Made by a program: the position numbers and the translations under genes. Shown here piece after piece: positions 1-5,208 of a stretch of 7,741 bases of DNA. Under the pieces are notes generated by a model. That model was not told the DNA's origin. It did not search any database and worked only from the letters and a program-made list of their open reading frames with translations. Location: the NCBI GenBank assembly GCA_012518325.1, contig JAAYSR010000071.1, positions 1-7,741 of the forward strand, given 5' to 3'. Numbering within the stretch: the first letter of the stretch is position 1; each line of letters starts with the position of its first letter. The stretch is from Bacillota bacterium (GTDB lineage: Bacteria; Bacillota; Limnochordia; Darwinibacteriales; Darwinibacteriaceae).

Positions 1-384
1 ATCCCAGAATTGATCCAGGGCAAAGTGAATCCCGTTCTCTGACGGCTCATTGAAAAAAAGCTCCACTTGCCGCAAACCGTCTTCCATGGCTGCCCAGTAG
101 TTTTTGCTGTGGAGCTGCTGGCGCAGCCTGAGATCCACGAAGCCGTCCCGCATGCGGTTGATCTGGGCGATCTCTACACCTGTGCCGAGCTGCCCCGACG
201 AAGGGGTATAACCCATCATGGGCGCGGGATATGGTTTGGAGGCAGAGTGGAGTGCGGTCTGCCGCGAGTAATTGGGGTTATTGGCATTGGCAACATTGTG
301 CCCTGTTATATCCAAGGAAACTTGTTGGGCCTGCAAAGCACGGAGTGCAATAGCCAGCCCGCTGAAGGTTGTCCTCATGCTCAT
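1..384 (-). CDS. flgK: Flagellar hook-associated protein 1 (FlgK), N-terminal 128 codons, cut by window edge
   Basis: FlgK (HAP1) forms the junction between flagellar hook and filament outside the cell and is exported by the flagellar type III apparatus. The visible part begins MSMRTTFSGLAIALRALQAQ, a typical amphipathic export/rod N-terminus. The conserved flagellar-rod motif DITGHNVANANNPNYSRQ follows at about residues 25-42, then a region matching the FlgK D0/D1 coiled segment (GTGVEIAQINRMRDGFVDLR). The C-terminal part lies beyond position 1. The start at 384 is preferred over the in-frame ATG at 378 because AAAGGTG lies 9 nt upstream of it, inside the end of flgN. The gap to flgN is only 6 nt, so the two are probably translated from one mRNA. 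Its chaperone FlgN is encoded just upstream. Identity is secure; only the length is unknown. Confidence 0.95.
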   Translation of the reverse strand, partial: MSMRTTFSGLAIALRALQAQQVSLDITGHNVANANNPNYSRQTALHSASKPYPAPMMGYTPSSGQLGTGVEIAQINRMRDGFVDLRLRQQLHSKNYWAAMEDGLRQVELFFNEPSENGIHFALDQFWD

Positions 385-390
385 AGTGAA

Positions 391-849
391 TTACACCTTT
401 CGGTCAAATATTGATCTGCCAGCCGGATTAGCCCCGGGCCGGGTGTAGGTCGGAGAGGTGTCATCGCCCACAAATAAGTTCAAGGAAAACTGTACATAAC
501 TCAAAGACTGGGCCAACAGCTCCTGATTCAGATCATTCAGCGACTGCAGCCTGGCCAGGTTCTCCGTCAGCTCCAGCAGCAAAGGGCTCACAGCCTCCTG
601 CATCGCACTGGGCAAAGATGCCAGCCATCCTTCCAGAGTCTTTCCTGCCGAAAGCACATCAAAAAGCTCCGCCCGCTCCTTGTCCACCTCTTCCAGACGG
701 GTCAGACAGAGCTGCTCTTCACCGGCCAAACGGGATACTTCCTGAGCATTGTTTATATTCTGCTGTTTGGCGGTTCCAAGCTCTATCAATTCCTGCAAGA
801 GGGCGTTTTCACTTTTCACAGCTGCAAGAAACTCATCCCATACAGTCAT
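391..849 (-). CDS. flgN: FlgN-family flagellar export chaperone (YvyG type)
   Basis: FlgN proteins bind the C-termini of FlgK and FlgL in the cytoplasm and deliver them to the flagellar export gate. This 152-residue, mostly helical, Glu/Leu-rich protein has the family features: an N-terminal helix (VWDEFLAAVKSENALLQELI), a central charged helix around ERAELFD, a C-terminal NQELLAQSLSYVQFSLNLF segment, and a TY...G tail ending FDRKV. The start is the ATG at 849, with CGGAG 9 nt upstream. A TTG at 858 overlapping the flgM TGA stop is possible and would add MRT, but it has no properly spaced ribosome site. Only 5 nt separate it from flgM, and flgK begins 6 nt after its stop. Primary sequence is poorly conserved in the family, so the call rests on pattern plus position between flgM and flgK. 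Confidence 0.88.
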   Translation of the reverse strand: MTVWDEFLAAVKSENALLQELIELGTAKQQNINNAQEVSRLAGEEQLCLTRLEEVDKERAELFDVLSAGKTLEGWLASLPSAMQEAVSPLLLELTENLARLQSLNDLNQELLAQSLSYVQFSLNLFVGDDTSPTYTRPGANPAGRSIFDRKV

Positions 850-854
850 AGTCC

Positions 855-1139
855 TCAACTCCGCTTCTGGGCGTTAAGGATCCCTTGGGCAATTTGCCGG
901 GAGGACACTTGATAGGTGCCGTTTTCCACTGCCACCTTTATCTCTTCCGCCTGCGGCCTGATTGCAGGCACATTATGAAGCTTTTGCAGCATGGCCTGCA
1001 TCTCTTTCCCCTCCGCCGACAGAGTCACCTCATCATTGTAAGAAGGGTTTCCAGCTTGCTTCCGCACCCGGCTGGCCTGACGCTGTTCGTGATAAATCCG
1101 TGCCACACGCTGCACGGCTGCTTTGTTGGAAATAATCAT
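855..1139 (-). CDS. flgM: Negative regulator of flagellin synthesis, anti-sigma factor FlgM
   Basis: FlgM binds and inactivates the flagellar sigma factor (SigD/sigma-28) until the hook-basal body is complete. This protein has 94 residues, close to the usual size of about 90. The N-terminus is polar and probably unstructured (MIISNKAAVQRVARIYHEQR). DEVTLSAEGKEMQAMLQKL in the middle matches the family's D.v.lS..g.e linker. The C-terminal sigma-binding region, about residues 60-90, has the typical IRPQAEEIKVAVENGTYQV then IAQGIL pattern. The ATG at 1139 has a good ribosome site (AAAGGGG, 8 nt away). It is the first gene downstream of a predicted SigD promoter at 1170-1197, which fits autoregulation of the sigma/anti-sigma circuit as known in Bacillus. 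flgN follows 5 nt later. Confidence 0.93.
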   Translation of the reverse strand: MIISNKAAVQRVARIYHEQRQASRVRKQAGNPSYNDEVTLSAEGKEMQAMLQKLHNVPAIRPQAEEIKVAVENGTYQVSSRQIAQGILNAQKRS

Positions 1140-1169
1140 CAGTAAAACCCCTTTCTCCTCTTACTTACT

Positions 1170-1197
1170 TTGTCGGCACCTTGCTAAAAAAGCTTTA
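1170..1197 (-). promoter_or_regulatory. Predicted SigD (sigma-28) promoter of flgM-flgN-flgK
   Basis: On the minus strand TAAA (1197-1194) is followed by a 16-nt spacer and GCCGACAA (1177-1170). The flagellar sigma consensus is TAAA, about 15 nt, then GCCGATAA/GCCGATAT, so the -10 differs at one base from the first form. The -35 overlaps the TAA stop of yvyF. The predicted start of transcription, near 1163, leaves a 5' leader of about 24 nt with the flgM ribosome site. Bacillus has a SigD promoter at the same place in its comF-flgM operon, which strengthens the call. Confidence 0.8.
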
Positions 1198-1596
1198 ATC
1201 TTTCTTGTTGCCTCTTATGGTATCCAGAGTATGCACCCGGGATCTGGACCGCAAGCTGTCTCTCGATTTTCCCTGCTCTGTAGTGATGGTGCTGCGCAAA
1301 TCATCCCGGCATTTCGTACATACCCGGCCTACATTGATTGCTGTGCCGCAAATTGCACACTTCAGCACAGCATCTTTAGGAATTACATCCAGACGTCCTT
1401 CCTGGATATACTCATAGATTATTTCCACCGGTACCTCGGTTTCCTTAGCCACCCGGGCCACTGATGCCCCCGGGTTCTCAACGAGGTACTCCTTGACTGC
1501 TTTAAAGCTCCTTTGAGCCTCCTCGTAGCACTCATTGCACAAGGTGCGAGTCGGATGGGAAAAAATACGATTGCATTCCTCACAGTTTCTCAGCAT
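1195..1596 (-). CDS. yvyF: Flagellar-operon zinc-ribbon protein, YvyF/TIGR03826 type
   Basis: This small cytoplasmic protein is found in Firmicute comF-flg operons; its biochemical role is unclear. With the ATG at 1596 it has 133 residues. It carries an N-terminal zinc-ribbon (C5-x2-C8 and C20-x2-C23), a central helix-turn-helix-like segment at about 31-72 (VARVAKETEVPVEIIYEYIQEG), and a second cysteine pair set (C80-x2-C83 and C93-x2-C96). It ends in a basic, Ser/Arg-rich tail. Two zinc knuckles around an HTH-like core suggest nucleic-acid or protein binding, but that is inference. The ATG at 1596 has AGGAG 8 nt upstream; an ATG at 1602 is too close to that site, and longer N-terminal extensions lie inside comFC. 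It overlaps the comFC end by 17 nt. Its stop codon lies within the -35 region of the flgM promoter. Confidence 0.85.
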   Translation of the reverse strand: MLRNCEECNRIFSHPTRTLCNECYEEAQRSFKAVKEYLVENPGASVARVAKETEVPVEIIYEYIQEGRLDVIPKDAVLKCAICGTAINVGRVCTKCRDDLRSTITTEQGKSRDSLRSRSRVHTLDTIRGNKKD

Positions 1597-2272
1597 CAAC
1601 ATCACTCCTGCTCGATATTTCTGTACGGGCGGCAAAGATCCCCATGGGTCTTCCGCCATAATCCTCGATAAGTCTGGCCAGGGCAGAAAACGTGTTGCCT
1701 GATGTGATCACGTCATCCACAATCAGGCAGGTTTTTTTGCGCAAATCAAAACCTGGCAGTAAAGCAAAGGCACCCTGTACATTGCGTTTCCGCTCTGTCA
1801 AGGAAAGGCCGCTTTGGGATTTGGTCTCCCTGGTTCTCACTGCTGCGGCACAAACCTGACGCTTCCATACCCCCCTTATATTATCGGCAAGAAGTGCGGC
1901 TTGGTTAAATCCCCTCTTCTCCAACCGGCCAGGCGACAAAGGTACCGGAACCAAGATGTCCACCTGTGCGAGAGCGGGTTCCTCCCTGGCCGCCAAGCCC
2001 AGGAAGAAGCCCAAGGTAAAGGCGATCTGATATCCGCGCTGAAATTTCATACGGTGTATCAAATCCCTGCCGTACCCTTGATAGGGGAAAAGGGAAAAAC
2101 ACAGGTGGCCTCCTACTTCTCTCCCTTGCCAGCTGATGGCAAGAGAATCAAGACATCCCCGGCAGGCTCCAACGGGCAAACGGGGCTGTTCGCCGCACAG
2201 CCCGCAGAGGGGTACAGGGGGCAGAATCAGGTGCTCTAATGCCTGCCACCAGTCACGCAATGCTTTCCTCAC
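1580..2272 (-). CDS. comFC: Competence protein ComFC, phosphoribosyltransferase-like
   Basis: ComFC/ComF proteins are type I phosphoribosyltransferase-fold proteins needed for DNA uptake during transformation. ComFC works with the helicase ComFA at the cytoplasmic face of the uptake channel. The 230-residue protein starts with a short helix and the LPPVPLCGLCG segment. C23/C26 and C37/C40 form a probable zinc ribbon. The family signature KRGFNQAALLA is at about 119-129, and the PRPP-binding loop CLIVDDVITSGNTFS at about 182-196. The GTG start at 2272 is chosen because AAAGGGGG lies 7 nt upstream; an in-frame ATG at 2302 (240 residues) has only a weak AAAGAG. It overlaps comFA by 20 nt and yvyF by 17 nt, suggesting translational coupling. 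comFB, which separates comFA and comFC in Bacillus, is missing. Many non-transformable bacteria keep ComFC, so natural competence is not proven. Confidence 0.92.
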   Translation of the reverse strand: MRKALRDWWQALEHLILPPVPLCGLCGEQPRLPVGACRGCLDSLAISWQGREVGGHLCFSLFPYQGYGRDLIHRMKFQRGYQIAFTLGFFLGLAAREEPALAQVDILVPVPLSPGRLEKRGFNQAALLADNIRGVWKRQVCAAAVRTRETKSQSGLSLTERKRNVQGAFALLPGFDLRKKTCLIVDDVITSGNTFSALARLIEDYGGRPMGIFAARTEISSRSDVDAEKL

Positions 2273-3914
2273 GGAGGAACCCCCTTTCTCGAGCCTCTTC
2301 ATTCAAGCTCTTTATCATGGCGAGGGCCTGCTTCATGGGTGAGCTGATTCTGCTGCCGATAAACAGGACCCTTCCCCTAGGCGAGGCAGCATCCCTGCCG
2401 ACCCGCCCCGCCATCTGCACCAGGGCACTTACTGAAAAGAGGGCATGATCCGCATACAGGACTGCCACATCTACACCGGGAAAGTTCACTCCTCGTTCCA
2501 GTACTGAGGTTGTCACTACAATCCCAAGCCTGCCGTTTTTAAAATCCTGGATTACCTGACTTCGGTCATCAGCTTTGGAATGGCACAACCCAACTGGTCT
2601 GCCCACTACTTCCCCCAGCACTTCCTGCAGGCGGCGGCAGGCTGCAATTGTCGGTGCAAAGATCAGCCAGGGATTAGCGCTGTGCGTCAGCATGGCAGCC
2701 AGCTGGGCAGGAAACTCAGACGGTGTCAGCGTCTGCCAGGGCGGCAGAGCCACCGCGGCAAGTTCCGGCTCGGGCAAGGGATGCCCATGGTAGCGGGCGG
2801 GAATTGTGATTACCTTTGTATACCCCCTCCGGGAATGCGGCGTGGCAGTCATTTCAACCAGCCTGCCATCGGGCAGAAGGGAACGCTCCAGCGCAAAGCG
2901 CAGCATTTCATTGCCCTGGTAGGGAAAGGCATCTACCTCATCCAGGACAGCCAGGCTGAATCGCCTGTAAAAATGAAGCACCTGGTGTGTAGTGGCAACC
3001 ACCAGCTGCCCTGGTGCGAACCAAGGCTGTCCGCCATAGTGGCCGGCCACCTCAATGCCTGGGAAAGCGCTGCGCAGCCGTTCGATCATTTCCCGCACGA
3101 TATCCTGCCTGGGTATGGCAAAAAGCACGTCCCCGCCTTCCTGAAGAGCTTGCCGAATCAGGGGAAACGTCACTTCAGTCTTGCCTGCACCGCAGGCCGC
3201 CCAAACCAACGCTTTTCCACCGCCTTGCCTCCAGAACTCAAGCAGTTCGGCGCTGGCCTGCTGCTGGGGAGCAGTGAGCGCGTAGTCGAGGTCCAGCTGG
3301 ATCGGCTTACGCTTTGCCAGAGTGCTCTGTCCAGTATCAGCCAGGGTAATCAGCGTACTGCAGGAGCGGTGTTCGCCCATACTTCTGCAGGCCAGGCACA
3401 GAAGGCAGTCGGACCGGCCGCAGAGCACACAGGGTACCGCTTGCGCATTTTCACCGCAACACCGAGTGCAGATTGTTCTCCCCCAGGACCCTCCGACAAA
3501 TCCAGGCAGCTGACGAAGTTCAGCCCGATACACCCCTAGATCAAGTGCTTCGCTGATATCGCTGGGCCAAAATCCTTCCTGTCTCAGAACACTGACTAAT
3601 CTTTGCTCAGACAGAATCCGGCCGCTAAGAAGCTGCTTCAGTCTGCACAGCGCAGCGTCAGCAGCCTCCTGTCCCCTTGAAGCTGGGACAGGGCATACAG
3701 CTTTACTGTCAGACCTGCAGGCGGCAATCTGCCACCACAAGAAGCGAAGCTTTCCCCGAAAGCGGTTGATCCACAGCTTTTGTGCCTCAAAGGCATGAGA
3801 ACTTGGCAGGGGCGGAGTTAGGATTACGCTGCCAGGCACATTGTGCGGATGGCGCAGTAAGCCCACCTGGAATGTGCCCCGGGATTTACAGACAAACACT
3901 TGTAACTTATGCAT
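2253..3914 (-). CDS. comFA: ATP-dependent DNA helicase/translocase ComFA, late competence
   Basis: ComFA is a superfamily 2 DEAD-box-like ATPase that helps pull single-stranded DNA into the cytoplasm through the ComEC channel. The helicase motifs are complete: Walker A CGAGKTE (241-247), DNA-contact motif Ia (FAIPRQDIV, 265-273), Walker B DEVD (325-328), motif III MTATP (355-359), motif V TTSVLERGVNFPG (468-480) and motif VI QMAGRVGR (500-507). Before the helicase core lies a cysteine cluster (C149, C152, C153, C162, C165, C170, C173, C176, C185) that resembles the zinc-binding finger of Bacillus ComFA. With 553 residues it is longer than the Bacillus protein (about 460); the excess is an N-terminal region of about 140 residues without motifs I recognise. 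The ATG at 3914 has AGGAGG 5 nt upstream. It is the first gene of the comF-flg operon. Confidence 0.94.
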   Translation of the reverse strand: MHKLQVFVCKSRGTFQVGLLRHPHNVPGSVILTPPLPSSHAFEAQKLWINRFRGKLRFLWWQIAACRSDSKAVCPVPASRGQEAADAALCRLKQLLSGRILSEQRLVSVLRQEGFWPSDISEALDLGVYRAELRQLPGFVGGSWGRTICTRCCGENAQAVPCVLCGRSDCLLCLACRSMGEHRSCSTLITLADTGQSTLAKRKPIQLDLDYALTAPQQQASAELLEFWRQGGGKALVWAACGAGKTEVTFPLIRQALQEGGDVLFAIPRQDIVREMIERLRSAFPGIEVAGHYGGQPWFAPGQLVVATTHQVLHFYRRFSLAVLDEVDAFPYQGNEMLRFALERSLLPDGRLVEMTATPHSRRGYTKVITIPARYHGHPLPEPELAAVALPPWQTLTPSEFPAQLAAMLTHSANPWLIFAPTIAACRRLQEVLGEVVGRPVGLCHSKADDRSQVIQDFKNGRLGIVVTTSVLERGVNFPGVDVAVLYADHALFSVSALVQMAGRVGRDAASPRGRVLFIGSRISSPMKQALAMIKSLNEEARERGFLREESIA

Positions 3915-3976
3915 AAAGTCCTCCTTGGACCCTGGGCACTTCTTAATTCTCTGTCTATTTGGAAAATTCCTGCCAA

Positions 3977-4008
3977 TAAGAAAGCGGCATCTGCACCGCA
4001 GACACCGC
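3977..4008 (-). terminator. Intrinsic terminator after the orphan HTH gene
   Basis: On the minus strand an 11-bp stem (4008-3998 with 3994-3984, including two G-U pairs) closes a 3-nt GGT loop. It is followed by TTTCTTATT, a U-rich though interrupted tract. It begins about 15 nt after the stop codon of the HTH gene and lies before comFA. It should keep that gene's transcript from running fully into the comF operon. On the plus strand no T-run follows, so it works in one direction only. Confidence 0.7.
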
Positions 4009-4022
4009 CTTCAACTTTCCAG

Positions 4023-4235
4023 CTACTCCTCCATATCTTCCCCAACAGCCAATAGAGCCACTTTAGTCCGGTCATGCTCCCCTAGCTTACGATAAATATT
4101 GCTGACATGATTCTTAACTGTGTGCTGGCTTATAAACAAGGCCGCTGCAATCTCCCCGTTAGACAGACCCTGGGCTATCAGCTTTAAGACCTCGCGCTCC
4201 CTGGGGGTAAGGAGAGAAAGGTTCTTCTCATGCAT
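4023..4235 (-). CDS. Stand-alone GerE/LuxR-type helix-turn-helix regulator, DegU C-terminal-domain-like
   Basis: This 70-residue protein is almost wholly a LuxR/GerE DNA-binding domain: LTPREREVLKLIAQGLSNGE leads into the helix-turn-helix with recognition helix ISQHTVKNHVSNIYRKL (about 35-51). It has no receiver or ligand domain, like Bacillus GerE (74 residues). By eye about 33 of 57 aligned residues match the DNA-binding domain of DegU encoded in this window, including ALFIS and TVKNH, so it may read similar DNA sites. The ATG at 4235 has AGGAGGG 6 nt upstream and a predicted SigA promoter. It is transcribed alone, with a terminator after it, in the degSU-comFA gap where Bacillus has degV. 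It is probably a DNA-binding regulator; targets are unknown. It could be a GerE-like sporulation regulator, a DegU competitor or a local comF regulator, and the sequence does not decide. Confidence 0.88.
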   Translation of the reverse strand: MHEKNLSLLTPREREVLKLIAQGLSNGEIAAALFISQHTVKNHVSNIYRKLGEHDRTKVALLAVGEDMEE

Positions 4236-4272
4236 AGGACACCCTCCTACCCATTTCTCTCATTCCTTGAAT

Positions 4273-4301
4273 ATAGTATTCGCCAGCTCACACAATGTCC
4301 A
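4273..4301 (-). promoter_or_regulatory. Predicted SigA promoter of the orphan HTH gene
   Basis: On the minus strand TGGACA (4301-4296, 5 of 6 consensus) is followed by a 17-nt spacer and TACTAT (4278-4273, 4 of 6). Predicted transcription starts near 4266, giving a leader of about 30 nt that holds the AGGAGGG ribosome site. The spacing is ideal and it is the best match upstream of this gene. Promoter calls from sequence alone remain uncertain. Confidence 0.55.
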
Positions 4302-4320
4302 CAAAAGGAACGCACATAAG

Positions 4321-4367
4321 AAAAAACAGTAGCCGGGGGTTGGGGTTGGGGGTGGCCACTGTTTTTT
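4321..4367. terminator. Two-way terminator-like hairpin with G-rich loop
   Basis: Arms 4321-4334 (AAAAAACAGTAGCC) and 4354-4367 (GGCCACTGTTTTTT) pair over 14 bp with a single A/C mismatch. The arms end in A6 and T6, so the hairpin has a U-tract whichever strand is transcribed. The 19-nt loop on the plus strand consists of G runs of 5, 4 and 5 separated by TT. The structure is typical of a bidirectional intrinsic terminator, yet it lies between two divergent genes and upstream of both predicted promoters. What it terminates is therefore unclear. Confidence 0.65.
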
Positions 4368-4420
4368 CGGTAATTATTTCATGTTTAGTGTAACATCTTA
4401 GGGCCCTTGGGAACACTGGA

Positions 4421-4449
4421 CAATGGTCCTAATTTTTATAGGACCATTG
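4421..4449. repeat. Perfect 11-bp inverted repeat, possible operator
   Basis: CAATGGTCCTA (4421-4431) is repeated in inverse at 4439-4449, with a 7-nt AT-rich spacer. No T-run follows on either strand, so it does not look like a terminator. Its centre lies about 40 bp upstream of the -35 of the HD gene promoter, a suitable place for a dimeric regulator. Binding protein unknown. It also overlaps the -35 of a weak minus-strand promoter-like match at 4395-4423. Confidence 0.5.
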
Positions 4450-4471
4450 GGCAACCCCAGCGCAGAAACGC

Positions 4472-4500
4472 TTGTCAAGGCACCCCTGCTGTGATATAAC
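4472..4500 (+). promoter_or_regulatory. Predicted SigA promoter with extended -10 for the HD-domain gene
   Basis: TTGTCA (4472-4477, 5 of 6) is followed by exactly 17 nt and TATAAC (4495-4500, 5 of 6). TG at 4492-4493 adds an extended -10 (TGATATAAC). Transcription should start near 4507, only about 20 nt before the ATG, so the leader contains little more than the GGGAGG ribosome site. This is one of the strongest promoter matches in the window. Confidence 0.72.
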
Positions 4501-4527
4501 TAAGAAAATAACTGGGAGGTCAGGAAA

Positions 4528-5208
4528 ATGATCAGCCTAAAGGACATTCAGGAAGACCCCACATTCCTCACCCTCATAGACAACTCAAGTGCCTACTTGA
4601 AGGCCCGAGGCTACACCGATCACGGCCTGCGCCACGTTACTTACGTCTCACAGACTACTGCCCTCATCCTCAAAGAACTTGGCTTTGATGAACGTACTGT
4701 CGAACTCGGAGCCATTGCAGGCTACCTCCATGACGTAGGCAATCTGATCAACCGTAAACATCACTCTATTTCAGGGGCAAACATTGTCTATTCCGAGCTC
4801 AGGCGTCTAGGCATGGACTTAGGTGAGATCTGCACCATTGTCACTGCCATCGGCAACCATGAAGAAGAAATAGGCAAAGCGGTGAGCCCCGTTGCCTCAG
4901 CCCTGATCCTGGCAGACAAAAGCGATGCACACCGCACCCGGGCCAATCGTGTGGAAAGTGATCGGCGGCCTGGCATCCATGATCGAGTTAACCTGGCTAT
5001 CACCGACAGCAAACTCTATGTAGACAAAACGCAGCAGATCATCAGTTTGGAAATCGTCTTCGATCAGGAAGTGTGCCAAATTATGGACTTTTTCGAGATC
5101 TACCTGACCAGGATGGATATGTGCAAAGAGGCCTCCGCTGTGCTGGGCTGTCGCTTCCGGCTCCTCATTAACGAGTTGGAGTTCCTCGGCCAGCTTAGCA
5201 TCGGCTAA
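4528..5208 (+). CDS. HD-domain metal-dependent phosphohydrolase, function unknown
   Basis: This 226-residue protein has the HD superfamily metal ligand pattern: H32 and H36 (DHGLRHV), the HD doublet H68-D69 (GYLHDVGN), H78/H79 (KHHSISGANI), H111-E112 (IGNHEEE) and D130 (ILADKSDAH, 127-135). HD proteins hydrolyse phosphoester bonds in nucleotides, (p)ppGpp, cyclic dinucleotides or phosphorylated small molecules. Nothing here selects a substrate: it lacks the HD-GYP signature and no RelA/SpoT or PDE partner domain is present. The C-terminal 75 residues (LNxAITDSKLYVD onward) look like a separate alpha/beta part. The ATG at 4528 has GGGAGG 8 nt upstream and a strong promoter. It is the only plus-strand gene in the minus-strand degSU-comF-flg block, convergent with degU and sharing 4 bp at the stops. 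No signal peptide or membrane segment is seen, so it is probably cytoplasmic. Confidence 0.85.
   Translation: MISLKDIQEDPTFLTLIDNSSAYLKARGYTDHGLRHVTYVSQTTALILKELGFDERTVELGAIAGYLHDVGNLINRKHHSISGANIVYSELRRLGMDLGEICTIVTAIGNHEEEIGKAVSPVASALILADKSDAHRTRANRVESDRRPGIHDRVNLAITDSKLYVDKTQQIISLEIVFDQEVCQIMDFFEIYLTRMDMCKEASAVLGCRFRLLINELEFLGQLSIG

Noticed and set aside
67..414. Plus-strand frame of 115 codons
   Set aside because: Antisense to the flgK start, whose flagellar-rod motif is clear; no ribosome site of note.
856..858. TTG start for flgN overlapping the flgM stop
   Set aside because: The ribosome-site-like CGGAG abuts this TTG without spacing, whereas the ATG at 849 has it at 9 nt. Not excluded, but less likely.
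2580..3539. Open plus-strand frame of 319 codons
   Set aside because: Fully antisense to comFA, which has every helicase motif. Its translation has no recognisable domain and an amino-acid mix typical of a shadow frame.
3824..4075. Minus-strand frame of 83 codons linking the HTH gene and comFA
   Set aside because: It runs through the intrinsic terminator and overlaps both genes in another frame, without a ribosome site or domain. A comFB or degV remnant was considered, but I see no resemblance.
4335..4355. Canonical three-layer G-quadruplex
   Set aside because: Only three G runs of four or more exist; the fourth is GG, so at most a two-layer form is possible. Kept only as part of the hairpin finding.
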